Assembly (NCBI RefSeq): GCF_018390735.1
Contig: NZ_JAHBCL010000004.1
Span: forward strand, 1-64,000
From: Fusibacter paucivorans
Lineage (GTDB): Bacteria; Bacillota; Clostridia; Peptostreptococcales; Acidaminobacteraceae
Direction of reading: 5' to 3'
Length of the DNA: 64,000 bases
Both the position numbers and the translations under genes were made by a program. Below are positions 34,927-44,446 of the stretch, in pieces (positions within the stretch are counted from its first letter, which is position 1; the number at the start of each line of letters is the position of its first letter). The notes beneath the pieces were generated by a model. It saw only the letters and a program-made list of their open reading frames with translations, was not told where the DNA came from and made no database searches.

Positions 34927-35850
34927 TTAATCTTTCAATTTTTCGACGATCTCTGACAGCAATGCCGCCGCTCGGTCATTTGGCACTTGGCAAGTCCCCG
35001 CGTTCATATGACCACCGCCCCCGTATGCGAGCATTGTCTCGCCAATATTGACTTTACTGCTTCGATTAAAGATAGATTTTCCCACTGTGAATACCGTATT
35101 TTGTTTCTTCAATCCCCAGATCACCTGTACGGATATATTCGTATCTGGGTACATTGCATACTTGACAAAACGATTTCCAGGATGGATTGTATCCTGATCT
35201 CTTAGGTCGACGACGAGTACATTGTCATACACCTTAGCATTATCTTCAATTTGTTTTTTAAACGGATCGACATGAGCCATATAGAGCTCAACACGTTCTT
35301 TTACATCAGGCAGTTCCAGAATTTCATCAATTGTATGATCTTTGCAATAAGCAATGAGATCCATCATAAGCTGATAGTTTGACACCCTAAAATTACGAAA
35401 TCTACCGAGACCGGTTCTCGCATCCATGATGAAACTAAGGAGTTCCCATCCTTTTGGCGCGATGACATCTTCCATGTTAAACTGCGCAGAATCAGCTTTG
35501 TCGACAGCGAGGATCATTTCTTCTGAAATTGTTTTGAAACGATCCTTGCCGCCGTAGTAATCATATACAACACGCGCAGCGGAAGGCGCATTTGGATCAA
35601 TGATGTGATTTTGCTTGCGTTCAGCATTTCTGACAGTCTCACTAAGATGATGGTCAAATGCTAAATAAACGCCGTCGACATAGGGCAGGTTTGTCGTAAT
35701 ATCCGTATTGGTAACTTCGATCAGACCATCCTGCATGTCCTTAGGATGAACAAATTTGATGTCATCAATCATATTCATCTCTTTTAATAATACCGCACAG
35801 ACAAGCCCATCAAAGTCGCTTCTCGTAATTAATCTGTATTGACCTTCCAT
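34927..35850 (-). CDS. DHH-family phosphoesterase
   Basis: 307 residues. N-terminal DHH domain with the metal motifs TRSDFDG (9-15) and FDHH (Asp66-His67-His68), and C-terminal DHHA1-type substrate domain with YGGGGHMNAGTCQ near 280-292. Related to oligoribonuclease NrnA, exopolyphosphatase and cyclic-di-AMP phosphodiesterase cores; without GdpP-like membrane and PAS/GGDEF parts it is most like a stand-alone nano-RNase or a phosphoesterase of unknown substrate. GGGAGG site before the ATG. Cytoplasmic; apparently monocistronic, with a TATAAT in the divergent region 35870-35890. Confidence 0.85.
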   Translation of the reverse strand: MEGQYRLITRSDFDGLVCAVLLKEMNMIDDIKFVHPKDMQDGLIEVTNTDITTNLPYVDGVYLAFDHHLSETVRNAERKQNHIIDPNAPSAARVVYDYYGGKDRFKTISEEMILAVDKADSAQFNMEDVIAPKGWELLSFIMDARTGLGRFRNFRVSNYQLMMDLIAYCKDHTIDEILELPDVKERVELYMAHVDPFKKQIEDNAKVYDNVLVVDLRDQDTIHPGNRFVKYAMYPDTNISVQVIWGLKKQNTVFTVGKSIFNRSSKVNIGETMLAYGGGGHMNAGTCQVPNDRAAALLSEIVEKLKD

Positions 35851-36043
35851 ATTAACCTCCCAAAGTGTATAATCTAATTATATTATACGACTTTTTCATG
35901 AAAACCTAACACTTTTGCGCGAATTTATCATGAATTTATACATAGAAATGGCATTGATTACATTGTCGTTTTAATCTTATAAGATTTAGATCACCGTTTT
36001 GCGATGTTGTGAGGCGGTATTTCTCTGAATAACAAGAGGTATT

Positions 36044-37429
36044 ATGAATTCACTAACTTCCTTCGAATCGCGTTTCGTCATTGATGAAATTAATCTGTAT
36101 ATCACCGTTATTGCCGGTGACCATACAATATCTTTTGCCAATAAACAACTCCTTAATTTTTCTGGCGTCCATTTTGAAAATATCAATCATTTGCCATATT
36201 GGGAATTGCCTTGGTGGCAAAACGGCATGGCGAATCAAAACCAGTTAATGTTTGCCGTCGAGCGCGCTTTTTTTGGCGAAACCGTTCGATTTGATGCCAC
36301 CTACACGAAATATGATAACACACTGCATGAAATAGATTTTCTTTTAAAACCGCTTTATAAACGGGATGAAATCGTTAGCGTTATCGCAATGGGCTATAAT
36401 ATCTCCGATTTGGTAAAGACGCAAAAAGCACTGACAAGGCGCGAACGTCAACTTGATGCATTCTTTGAGTTTTCATCTGACGGCTACTTTTTCTTTCTTT
36501 TAGATCAGCCTATTGAAATAACTCGAACAGATGACGCCTTCATTCATGAGCTGATGTCGCACCAAAAACTGACATTTTTTAATCAACAGTTTGAAAAGAT
36601 ACTCAATCAGGAACTGTCCCATCAAACGGTCATTGAGACACTCTTTCCAAACGTTAAAGATCTTTCTGTATTTTGGCGCGATATGATTCTTAACGGCAAG
36701 GCACAGTTTGATACCACAATCCAGCTGGAAGAAACCTATTATGATGAAGAAGCATTAAATACCTTCATTTTAGATGAGCCTTATGACTGCCTTTATATTC
36801 GCGTGACGCTCGTCGCGATCTTTGATGATCAAGGTGCCTTTGAAGGCAACTATGCCGTCGTCAGAGAACGCACACAGGAAGTGCGCAATATTAAACGTTT
36901 AGAATTTCTTGCCAACAAAGATCCGCTTACCAAAATCAATAATCGCCGTAGTTTTTACGAGAAGGCCGTTGAAAAAATTGAAGTTTGTCAAAACGATCAA
37001 ATGGATACGAGTGTCGTAATGATTGACATAGATTTTTTTAAACGCATCAACGATACTTTTGGTCATGACGCCGGCGATACCGTTCTCTATCACTTTGCTA
37101 CCCTCATCGAATCCTTTGTTGGCGAACGCGGTATTGTCGCACGTTATGGCGGCGAAGAATTCGTGCTGTTGCTCATGTGTCCATTTGATGAAGCCAAAAC
37201 GTTTATGGAAGCACTCCGAATAAAAATTTCCGAAATGATCGTTAGGCACGATGATGATCAGATTACACTTACAGCCAGTATTGGAATCAGAGGCAATACA
37301 AGACAGACCGATAATATTGACACCCTCACCGCAGAGGCAGATAAGGCGCTTTATTATGCAAAGAACCACGGTCGAAACCGCGTTGCCGTTTATGCGGACT
37401 TGCCTGAAGAAGCTAAGCACGAAAGATAG
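36044..37429 (+). CDS. PAS-GGDEF protein, probable diguanylate cyclase
   Basis: 461 residues, no membrane segments. A PAS domain at about 12-125 (ITVIAGDHTISFANKQLLNFSG) and a second PAS-like region at about 140-280 (SSDGYFFFLLDQPIEI onward), then a GGDEF domain (about 295-458) opening LANKDPLTKINNRRSF, with the active-site GGEEF (about 369-373, RYGGEEFVLL) and IDIDFFKRINDTFGHDAGD. Active-site residues for making cyclic-di-GMP are intact; no RxxD inhibitory site stands five residues before GGEEF. Ribosome site AGAGG. Monocistronic. It could feed the same signal pool that the HD-GYP protein at 15830-16942 would drain. Confidence 0.92.
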   Translation: MNSLTSFESRFVIDEINLYITVIAGDHTISFANKQLLNFSGVHFENINHLPYWELPWWQNGMANQNQLMFAVERAFFGETVRFDATYTKYDNTLHEIDFLLKPLYKRDEIVSVIAMGYNISDLVKTQKALTRRERQLDAFFEFSSDGYFFFLLDQPIEITRTDDAFIHELMSHQKLTFFNQQFEKILNQELSHQTVIETLFPNVKDLSVFWRDMILNGKAQFDTTIQLEETYYDEEALNTFILDEPYDCLYIRVTLVAIFDDQGAFEGNYAVVRERTQEVRNIKRLEFLANKDPLTKINNRRSFYEKAVEKIEVCQNDQMDTSVVMIDIDFFKRINDTFGHDAGDTVLYHFATLIESFVGERGIVARYGGEEFVLLLMCPFDEAKTFMEALRIKISEMIVRHDDDQITLTASIGIRGNTRQTDNIDTLTAEADKALYYAKNHGRNRVAVYADLPEEAKHER

Positions 37430-37497
37430 TTGCCCCAACAGAGAAAGGCCTCTTTTCGTCGATATCGAGCACCATAGGCCATCATACCTTTAAACAA

Positions 37498-37547
37498 ATA
37501 AAACCCCCAGCCATTCAATCTCAATTGAAAGCCGGGGGTTTATTATT
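37498..37547. terminator. bidirectional terminator between the GGDEF gene and pheT
   Basis: AAACCCCCAGCCATTCAAT-CTCA-ATTGAAAGCCGGGGGTTT with one bulge on each side and T/A runs on both flanks. Confidence 0.88.
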
Positions 37548-37564
37548 TGTATTTGTATGAATCA

Positions 37565-39958
37565 TTAACGCAACTGTGCGTCCAGTTCAGAAGAAAGCAC
37601 TTTTAGAACATTTTCAAAAATAACATTGACTTCATCATCGACAAGCGTACGATCTTCAGCTCTGAAAATCAGCGCATAGGCAACAGATTTGTAGCCGTCA
37701 GGAATTTGTTTCCCCTTATAGACATCAAACATCTTGACCGATTCTAAGAGACCACCTGCTGTCTCTTTGACAATTTTTTCAACTTCATAAGAAGTGATTT
37801 CATCTTTGACGAGAATTGCAATATCGCGTTCGACGGCAGGATGTTTTGGAATCGCTTTAAATTTGCGTTCTTCATTTGTAATCTGCAGTAAAATGTTAAA
37901 ATCTAAATCTGCTAGATAAGCACGTGTATTGATATCGTAATTTTCACAGACAATTGGATGAACTTCACCGAGTGTTCCTAAAATATGATTGTCCCAAATA
38001 ATATTAGCACATCTGCCACTGTGAAACGATGGATGATTGGTCTCTTTTTCAAAGAGGTAACCCGATACGCCAAGTCCTTCAAGAACATTTTCGACGATGC
38101 CTTTTAGTGTAAAGAAATCTTCATGTTCGCCATAACACCCAATGGTCAGCATCTTTTTCTCAATCGGCAGCTGTTTAACCGGCAGCTCTTTTGGCAGGAA
38201 TATGGAACCCATTTCATAGATTCGCGCCTGTTCAATTTTACGATTACTGTTTCGTGCCAGCACTTCCAAGACATTTGGCATCAAAGTCGAACGCATACAG
38301 CTGTATTCTTCACCAAGTGGATTGATTAAGGTTACCTGGTTGCGTAGAATGCTGTCTTCAGACAAATTAATTTTATCCAAATCCTTCTTAGATACAAATG
38401 AATACGTTAAAATCTCATCGACACCACTGGCAATCAGTTCAAGCTTTGTAATGTCTTCAATGCGCTGGGCATTGGTTTTAGCTCCCCATGCATCAAAAGC
38501 CGGAAGCGTCTTCCCGATATTGTCATAACCGTAAATTCTGGCAACTTCCTCAACGAGATCAATTTCTTTTTCAAGGTCCAGTCGATAATACGGTATTGTT
38601 GCCGTCGGTAAGCCATCTTTCATGACCGTTTGGATTTCAAGCTTTTGAAGGATTTCAATCATTTCATCCAATGTTAAGTTGGTTCCATTGACGTTGTTAA
38701 CCACTTCAGGTCTAAAAGCGATTTCAGTCGCTTCTCGTTTTTCAGGATAAACATCAATGATGCCGCCGACTACTTCACCCGCACCAAGCTGCTCAATCAG
38801 TTCGCAGACGCGATTGACGACAATTGGCGGCAGTGAAACGCTAACGCCTTTTTCATAACGTGATGAAGCTTCTGTTCTAAGCCCCAGTTCTTTTGACGAC
38901 TTTCGAATATTTGACTTATCAAAAGTTGCGACTTCAATGAGAATATTTTTGGTCGCTGGAGATATCTCCGTATTCCCACCACCCATAATGCCGGCTATAC
39001 CGACCGATTTATTGGGATCTGCAATCACGAGTACATCTTCATCCAGTTCTCGCGCTTTGTCATCCAATGTCGTAAGCACTTCTTTCGGCTCTGCTCTGCG
39101 AACGATTATTGTATGATCACTCACCGTATCGAGGTCAAATGCGTGTATTGGCTGACCATATTCCAGCATGACATAGTTGGTAATGTCAACAATATTATTG
39201 ATCGGCCTCATGCCGGCATGCATCAATCGAAACTGCATCCAAATGGGCGATGGTTTAATTTCGATATTGCGTACAATCCTCGCCACATATCTAGGACAGA
39301 GATCAGGTGCCGTTACTTTAACGGTTGCATAATCATTGGCATCACCTGTTTCACCTTTGACGATACCTTTTGGATATTGTGTTTTTCGATCAAAACTCGC
39401 CGCCACTTCACGTGCCATCCCAATGACGCTTAAGCAATCCGGTCTGTTCGGTGTGATTTCAAATTCAATAACCGTTTCATCAATATTCAGCGCTTCCAGA
39501 ATATTCATGCCAAGTGGGTACGGTTTATCCAATATAAAGATACCGTCATCAAATGCTTTTGGAATACAGGATTTTTCGTAGCCCATTTCTTCGAGCGAGC
39601 ATAGCATCCCATTTGAAACCTCACCGCGAAGTTTTCCTTTTTTAATTTTAATACCATCTGCTATCACAGCACCGTGCTTTGCAACCGGCACATAGTCATT
39701 GACGCGAATATTCGTCGCACCAGTGACGATTTGCAGCACTTCATCGCCGGTATCCACCTGACAAATGGAAAGTTTGTCGGCATTGGCATGCTGCTTAATT
39801 TCTGTAATATGTCCAACGACAACATTTTCAAGTGCCGCAGCGCCCTTATGTGTGCCCTCATTATTCGACCCCGTCAAAATGAGCTTTTCTATTAGTGTCT
39901 TTTCATCAATATCATTTATATCAACATAGTCTTTCATCCAAAGAACAGGTACTTTCAT
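37565..39958 (-). CDS. pheT: phenylalanyl-tRNA synthetase, beta subunit
   Basis: 797 residues, normal. EMAP-type tRNA-binding domain (about 40-150; NVVVGHITEIKQHANADKL, IVTGATNI), B3/B4 editing domain (about 210-385), B5 domain (about 400-475), catalytic-like core and a C-terminal ferredoxin-fold anticodon-binding (FDX-ACB) domain (about 705-797; AIPKHPAVERDIAILV). With PheS it forms the alpha2-beta2 enzyme. Two adjacent ATG codons; the second (39958) is five bases from AGGAGG, the first only two. Sixteen bases downstream of pheS. Confidence 0.96.
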   Translation of the reverse strand: MKVPVLWMKDYVDINDIDEKTLIEKLILTGSNNEGTHKGAAALENVVVGHITEIKQHANADKLSICQVDTGDEVLQIVTGATNIRVNDYVPVAKHGAVIADGIKIKKGKLRGEVSNGMLCSLEEMGYEKSCIPKAFDDGIFILDKPYPLGMNILEALNIDETVIEFEITPNRPDCLSVIGMAREVAASFDRKTQYPKGIVKGETGDANDYATVKVTAPDLCPRYVARIVRNIEIKPSPIWMQFRLMHAGMRPINNIVDITNYVMLEYGQPIHAFDLDTVSDHTIIVRRAEPKEVLTTLDDKARELDEDVLVIADPNKSVGIAGIMGGGNTEISPATKNILIEVATFDKSNIRKSSKELGLRTEASSRYEKGVSVSLPPIVVNRVCELIEQLGAGEVVGGIIDVYPEKREATEIAFRPEVVNNVNGTNLTLDEMIEILQKLEIQTVMKDGLPTATIPYYRLDLEKEIDLVEEVARIYGYDNIGKTLPAFDAWGAKTNAQRIEDITKLELIASGVDEILTYSFVSKKDLDKINLSEDSILRNQVTLINPLGEEYSCMRSTLMPNVLEVLARNSNRKIEQARIYEMGSIFLPKELPVKQLPIEKKMLTIGCYGEHEDFFTLKGIVENVLEGLGVSGYLFEKETNHPSFHSGRCANIIWDNHILGTLGEVHPIVCENYDINTRAYLADLDFNILLQITNEERKFKAIPKHPAVERDIAILVKDEITSYEVEKIVKETAGGLLESVKMFDVYKGKQIPDGYKSVAYALIFRAEDRTLVDDEVNVIFENVLKVLSSELDAQLR

Positions 39959-39974
39959 CATTGCCTCCTACAGA

Positions 39975-40994
39975 TTAAAATTGTTTGATGAAGCGAATAT
40001 CGTTTTCAAAGAGTATTCGAATATCGTCAATTTCATATTTCATCATGACGATGCGATCAAGCCCCATACCAAAGGCAAATCCGCTGTAAACTTCAGGATC
40101 AATGCCGCATTCAGCCAGTACATTGGGATGTACCATGCCGCAGCCGAGTATTTCAATCCAACCGCTGCCGCTGCAGAAACGACACCCTTCGCCGCCGCAT
40201 TTAAAGCATGAAACATCAACTTCTGCACTTGGCTCTGTAAACGGAAAATAATGCGGTCTAAACTTCGTTCGCGTTTGGGAGCCGAACAATCGCTTTGCAA
40301 ACATATCCAGCGTTCCGTTCAAATCAGCCATCGTAATATTTTTATCGACGACAAGGCCTTCAATCTGGTGGAACATCGGCGAGTGCGTCGCATCGATTTC
40401 ATCATTTCTAAAACATCTACCGGGTGCAATAATTTTAATCGGCGGTTTTTGCTGTTTCATCGTTCTCACTTGGATCGGAGAGGTCTGTGTCCTGAGCAAA
40501 ATATCCTCTGTGATATAAAATGTATCTGACAAACTTCTGGAAGGGTGATCAATTGGTGCATTGAGTGCGTCAAAGTTATGATAGACTGTATCGACTTCCG
40601 GTCCCTCTGCTATTTTATAACCCATACCAATAAAAATGTCTTTAACTTCATCCAAAGCAACATTAAGCGGATGCTTATGTCCTCTCACGAGTTGTTTGGA
40701 AGGCATCGTCACATCAATCGATTCAGCTGCAAGCTTTTCTTTGATTTCTAATGCTTTTTTCTCTTCTTTATAATTCTCAAGCATGACTTCGATGGTTTCA
40801 CGGACATCATTCACCATTTTCCCCATTGCCGGCCTGTCTTCCGGCGCAACGTCTTTCATGCCTTTTAAAATATTGGTTACCTCACCTTTCTTGCCGAGGT
40901 ACTTGATGCGCATATCATCCAAAGCCTTCAAATTTCTAGCGACCTCGATATCCGATTTTGCGCGTTTTAATAATTGCTCTAATTCCGCTTTCAC
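39975..40994 (-). CDS. pheS: phenylalanyl-tRNA synthetase, alpha subunit
   Basis: Class II catalytic subunit, 339 residues. N-terminal coiled coil (about 1-85), then motif 2 and substrate pocket signatures GPEVDTVYHNFDALNAP, DHPSRSLSDTFYI, RCFRNDEIDATHSPMFHQIEG and the C-terminal GFAFGMGLDRIVM. A cysteine cluster (FKCGGEGCRFCSGSG) typical of many bacterial PheS is present. Start is GTG at 40994 following AAGGAGG. First gene of pheST under the Phe T-box. Confidence 0.96.
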   Translation of the reverse strand: MKAELEQLLKRAKSDIEVARNLKALDDMRIKYLGKKGEVTNILKGMKDVAPEDRPAMGKMVNDVRETIEVMLENYKEEKKALEIKEKLAAESIDVTMPSKQLVRGHKHPLNVALDEVKDIFIGMGYKIAEGPEVDTVYHNFDALNAPIDHPSRSLSDTFYITEDILLRTQTSPIQVRTMKQQKPPIKIIAPGRCFRNDEIDATHSPMFHQIEGLVVDKNITMADLNGTLDMFAKRLFGSQTRTKFRPHYFPFTEPSAEVDVSCFKCGGEGCRFCSGSGWIEILGCGMVHPNVLAECGIDPEVYSGFAFGMGLDRIVMMKYEIDDIRILFENDIRFIKQF

Positions 40995-41118
40995 ACGATC
41001 CCTCCTTAATTTATGTTTATTCGGATAAGCCTGCTGCGTATCTTTTCATCCGAATGTTTTTAATGATGTCATCATGCCAAATCCACAAAACAATTTCTGC
41101 AAAATATTTTTCATTAAA

Positions 41119-41358
41119 AAAACCTTCATCCCAAAAGGGACGAAGGTTATCCGCGGTACCACCCAAATTAATCACAACTGTGATTCACTCAAAACCTTAA
41201 CGCGGTAAACGTCACTTCCTACTTCATTCAGAAATGCATCTCAGGAGTGAACTTCAAACATCTGTCAATGGCAATCTTCCAGCAACAATCGCCTCTCTTG
41301 GATTGACAAAATATTTTACTCTTTCCATCAAAGAATTTTTCAACTTTATTTTACAGTA
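41119..41358 (-). promoter_or_regulatory. T-box leader, phenylalanine specific
   Basis: On the minus strand: stem I with AGAGAG and a AAATATTT/AGATGTTT helix; then GAAG-TTC-ACTCCTGAG with TTC (Phe) at 41251-41249; T-box core GGGTGGTACCGCGG at 41164-41151 (variable base T, predicting discriminator A as in tRNA-Phe); terminator AACCTTCGTCCC-TTTT-GGGATGAAGGTT followed by seven T (41148-41115). Confidence 0.94.
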
Positions 41359-41363
41359 GTAAT

Positions 41364-41392
41364 ATCATACCATAAAGCCATTATCAGGACAA
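41364..41392 (-). promoter_or_regulatory. pheST promoter
   Basis: On the minus strand TTGTCC (41392-41387), 17-base spacer, TATGAT (41369-41364). Confidence 0.7.
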
Positions 41393-41403
41393 GCCCCGGC
41401 AGA

Positions 41404-42192
41404 CTATAAAATTGATTTGATTTTATAGATTAAGATGCCGGCTGCAATTGAGGCATTCAGCGACTCCGCTTTACCATAGATTGGAATTGAAATTCTGACA
41501 TCTGCTTCTGCTTTGATCTTCTCTGAAACCCCACTGCCCTCATTGCCAATGACCAAGCAATTCTTTTCACGATAGGCGCGATTGTCATTGTAATCAAAAT
41601 CCGATTGTAAGTCCGTTACAATCATTTTAAACTGTTTTTGCCGTAATGCGCTTATTGCCGCATCATCTGAATCCGCGTGAATAAGGCGTACATTTAAAAT
41701 AGACCCTGCCGTACTTCGAAGCACTTTGCTGTTAAAGACATCCACACAGCCTCGATTTAAAACAATGGCATCAACGCCTGCCGCATCAGCAGTACGGATA
41801 ATGGTCCCAAGATTGCCAGGATCCTGAATGCGATCTAGATAAACAACAAAGCGATCCGTCTCTTTCAATACATCAAGCGAAGCGTGATGCATTTGGAAGA
41901 CGCCAACAATCCCTTGACTGTTTAATGTTTCCGCAATTACTTCAAAGAGTGATGCACCGAGTACTGTAATCTCTGCTGAAGCCAAAAGCTTCTCACGCAT
42001 TGAGCCTTCCATCGATTCCCATATGTGTTCATGTACAAAGACACCATCACATTGCCAGCCGTTGGTGATCGCGTCTAAAACATACCGAAAACCTTCCAAA
42101 AGAAAGCGCTGATACCTTATCCGATACTTTTTCTGCTGAAGCGATTTTAAATATTTAAATTGCGTATTTTGTGCTGATGTAATACTGTTCAC
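41404..42192 (-). CDS. TrmH/SpoU-family RNA 2'-O-methyltransferase
   Basis: 262 residues. N-terminal substrate-binding region (LLEGFRYVLDAI) and a SPOUT knot with motif 1 DPGNLGTIIRTADAAG, motif 2 CLVIGNEGSGVS and motif 3 SLNASIAAGILIY. Acts on rRNA or tRNA; target not deducible. Start is GTG at 42192 after GAGAGG. It lies 20 bases after the potassium-uptake regulatory gene, so is likely the third gene of that operon, a pairing often seen in Clostridia. Confidence 0.92.
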   Translation of the reverse strand: MNSITSAQNTQFKYLKSLQQKKYRIRYQRFLLEGFRYVLDAITNGWQCDGVFVHEHIWESMEGSMREKLLASAEITVLGASLFEVIAETLNSQGIVGVFQMHHASLDVLKETDRFVVYLDRIQDPGNLGTIIRTADAAGVDAIVLNRGCVDVFNSKVLRSTAGSILNVRLIHADSDDAAISALRQKQFKMIVTDLQSDFDYNDNRAYREKNCLVIGNEGSGVSEKIKAEADVRISIPIYGKAESLNASIAAGILIYKIKSIL

Positions 42193-42212
42193 AACGACCT
42201 CTCATGCGGCGA

Positions 42213-42869
42213 TTACGACATTTGCCGTTCAATTTTCTTTAAGTCTTCATTATTGCCAATGACAATCAGGATATCATCTTTTAACAGGATCTTATCGGGA
42301 CCTGCATTGATATCAATTTCATCGCCGCGTCTCACTGCGATAACGGAAATTTGATACCTTCGCCGCATATCGATCTGTACTAAACTCTTGCCGATCCATT
42401 CACTGTTCATACTAATCTCCAAGATACTGTAATCAGGCGCCAAGTCAATAAAATCCAAGACATTGCCAGACACGAGGTTCTTCGCTATTTTAATCCCCAT
42501 CTCTTTTTCTGGAAAGACAACACGATTCGCTCCGATTTTATAGAGGACTTTTGCATGTGATGAATTCTGTGCTTTTGCAACAATATGCTTAACACCAAGT
42601 TCTTTCACGAGCAAAGTCACTAAAATTGAAGACTGAATATCTGAGCCAATCGTAACGATGGCGACATCAAAATTACGTATGCCCAACGCTTTGATAGAAT
42701 TCTCATCTGTTGCATCTGCCTGCACGGCATAAGTCACCTTTTCCGAAATGTTTTGGATAATTTCTTCATTACGGTCTACAACCATTACCTCACAACCAAG
42801 TTCTGCGAGTTTAATCGCGACGCTTTGGCCAAAGCGGCCACATCCTACGACGACAAATTGTTTTTTCAT
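42213..42869 (-). CDS. potassium uptake regulatory subunit (TrkA/KtrA type, RCK)
   Basis: 218 residues: RCK_N Rossmann domain with GCGRFGQSVA (8-17) and the acidic end of strand 2 (VVDRNEE), then an RCK_C (TrkA_C) domain from about 135 (ILEISMNSEWIGKSL to VIGNNEDLKKIE). Cytoplasmic gating ring that binds nucleotides and opens the partner channel-like transporter. Single RCK pair and 218 residues fits KtrA/KtrC rather than the double-length Trk A of Gram-negatives. AGG site (TTGGAGG) before ATG; 29 bases after the transporter gene. RCK_C of this class may bind cyclic-di-AMP (family knowledge). Confidence 0.93.
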   Translation of the reverse strand: MKKQFVVVGCGRFGQSVAIKLAELGCEVMVVDRNEEIIQNISEKVTYAVQADATDENSIKALGIRNFDVAIVTIGSDIQSSILVTLLVKELGVKHIVAKAQNSSHAKVLYKIGANRVVFPEKEMGIKIAKNLVSGNVLDFIDLAPDYSILEISMNSEWIGKSLVQIDMRRRYQISVIAVRRGDEIDINAGPDKILLKDDILIVIGNNEDLKKIERQMS

Positions 42870-42898
42870 AAGGCCTCCAATGAACTTTATTGCACATT

Positions 42899-44245
42899 TT
42901 ATCCGACGATAATCTTGCCTTCCGGATAACGAATGAGTTTCTTATAGTTATTGCGACGATTACTGATTGCGAGGACAATCGTCAATGGGCCAAGCCGCCC
43001 AAAGAACATCGCGCATGAAATGATAATTTTTCCTGCCAGCGTCAATTTTGATGTAATGCCAAGTGATAATCCAACGGTACCAAAAGCGCTTACGGCCTCG
43101 AATATAATTTCTTGAAATGTCATATGCACTTCTGTAATTGAAAGCAGCAGCACCACCATACTCACGAGAAAAACCGCAATAAAGACAATAGCAAGTGCCC
43201 GATTGATAATTTCTCGCGCAATTCTTCGATGTGCAAATTCTACATCGTCATCGCCTCTGACAACTGATAATACCTTTAGAATAATCATTCCAAAGGTCGT
43301 TGTTTTGATACCGCCTGCTGTTGATCCCGGCGAACCGCCAATAAACATAAAAATAATCGTGACCAAAAGCGTTGGCAATCGCAGACTTGCCATATCGAGC
43401 GTATTAAAGCCTGCCGTCCTCGGTGTTACCGCATGAAAGAGCGCCGCTAAAATTTTACCTTTAAACGAAAGACCGCCCAGTGTTGCAGGGTTATTAAATT
43501 CCAGGAACAGCACCATGAAAAATCCCAAGCCGATAAGGCTGACTGTCATAAAAAAGACTAGTTTTGAATGCAGCGAAAATTTTCGAAGGCGCTGCATTCT
43601 AAGGATATCAGTAATAACGGCAAATCCCAGGCCGCCGATAATAACAAGGGATACAATGACGAGATTGACCAGCGGATCTTCAACATATTGTGTCAGGCTG
43701 ACACCATTTCCCATAATATCAAAACCGGCATTGCAAAATGCTGACACCGAATGAAAAATAGCATAAAAAAGCCCCTTTGCAGGTCCAAATTTCGGTATAA
43801 ATCGTATACTGAGCAGCAATGCGCCAACACCTTCTATAAACAGCGTCGTCAAAATGACATACTTGGTTAACCGAATAACACCCGCAATCGAAAATTGATT
43901 AAGCGCTTCCTGCATAATCAACCGGTTCTTTAAGCCAATCTTTTTCCCAAGCAAGATCGCAACCGAAGTCGCCATGGTCATAAATCCGAGCCCACCGACC
44001 TGTATGAGCAGCAAAATAAAAAGCTGCCCCCAAAACGTCCAGTAAGTCCCCGTATCCACGACAACGAGCCCCGTTACACAAACAGCAGATGTCGATGTAA
44101 ACAAAGCATCAATGAAACGAACGGAATGACTGCTATGAGAAGCAAACGGCAGCATCAGCAAAAAAGTACCAATGAGTATAATACCAGCAAAGCCCAAAAC
44201 TAGCACTTGTACCGGCTTTAATTTTTTGCTTAAGCGCTTTTCCAT
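42899..44245 (-). CDS. potassium transporter, KtrB/TrkH family
   Basis: 448 residues, about eight to ten membrane segments arranged as four MPM repeats. Selectivity-filter segments are recognisable in order: AVCVTGLVVV, FCNAGFDIMG, PRTAGFNTLD and AFGTVGLSLG, each with the conserved Gly. Size fits KtrB. First gene of an operon with the RCK subunit and an RNA methyltransferase. GGGGG site before the ATG. A promoter at 44368-44396 and a ~115-base leader with an inverted repeat lie upstream. Confidence 0.94.
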   Translation of the reverse strand: MEKRLSKKLKPVQVLVLGFAGIILIGTFLLMLPFASHSSHSVRFIDALFTSTSAVCVTGLVVVDTGTYWTFWGQLFILLLIQVGGLGFMTMATSVAILLGKKIGLKNRLIMQEALNQFSIAGVIRLTKYVILTTLFIEGVGALLLSIRFIPKFGPAKGLFYAIFHSVSAFCNAGFDIMGNGVSLTQYVEDPLVNLVIVSLVIIGGLGFAVITDILRMQRLRKFSLHSKLVFFMTVSLIGLGFFMVLFLEFNNPATLGGLSFKGKILAALFHAVTPRTAGFNTLDMASLRLPTLLVTIIFMFIGGSPGSTAGGIKTTTFGMIILKVLSVVRGDDDVEFAHRRIAREIINRALAIVFIAVFLVSMVVLLLSITEVHMTFQEIIFEAVSAFGTVGLSLGITSKLTLAGKIIISCAMFFGRLGPLTIVLAISNRRNNYKKLIRYPEGKIIVG

Positions 44246-44290
44246 ATGTCCCCCTATAAAATGAATGATTCTTGACCACTGCCAAAAACC

Positions 44291-44337
44291 GTTTCATACG
44301 CCTATAATTTCTTTATGAGAATACCTGCCTATGAAAC
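44291..44337 (-). other. inverted repeat in the potassium-transporter leader
   Basis: On the minus strand GTTTCATA (44337-44330) and TATGAAAC (44298-44291) are perfect complements separated by 31 bases, with a smaller TTCT/AGAA hairpin inside. It sits in the 5' untranslated region, between promoter and ribosome binding site. It does not match the cyclic-di-AMP (ydaO) consensus as far as I can read. Confidence 0.5.
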
Positions 44338-44367
44338 TTTTTGTGTCTTTATAAAACATACAAAACC

Positions 44368-44396
44368 ATTATATTCGATTTATGCGCTCATGTCAT
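44368..44396 (-). promoter_or_regulatory. potassium operon promoter
   Basis: On the minus strand ATGACA (44396-44391), 17-base spacer, TATAAT (44373-44368). Confidence 0.72.
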
Positions 44397-44405
44397 TAAT
44401 ATCAC

Positions 44406-44446
44406 ATAAAAAAACGCGTTTTCCCGCAATGAGAAAACACGTCTTT
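44406..44446 (-). terminator. terminator of the ferredoxin gene
   Basis: On the minus strand ACGTGTTTTCTC-ATTGCG-GGAAAACGCGT with one mismatch, then seven T. Confidence 0.88.

Noticed and set aside
36899-37438. 179-residue reverse frame opposite the GGDEF domain
   Set aside because: Antisense shadow of a conserved coding region with no promoter or ribosome site of its own.
44246-44367. Cyclic-di-AMP (ydaO/yuaA) riboswitch before the potassium transporter
   Set aside because: The conserved ydaO sequence blocks are not present in this ~115-base leader; only an inverted repeat was recorded.
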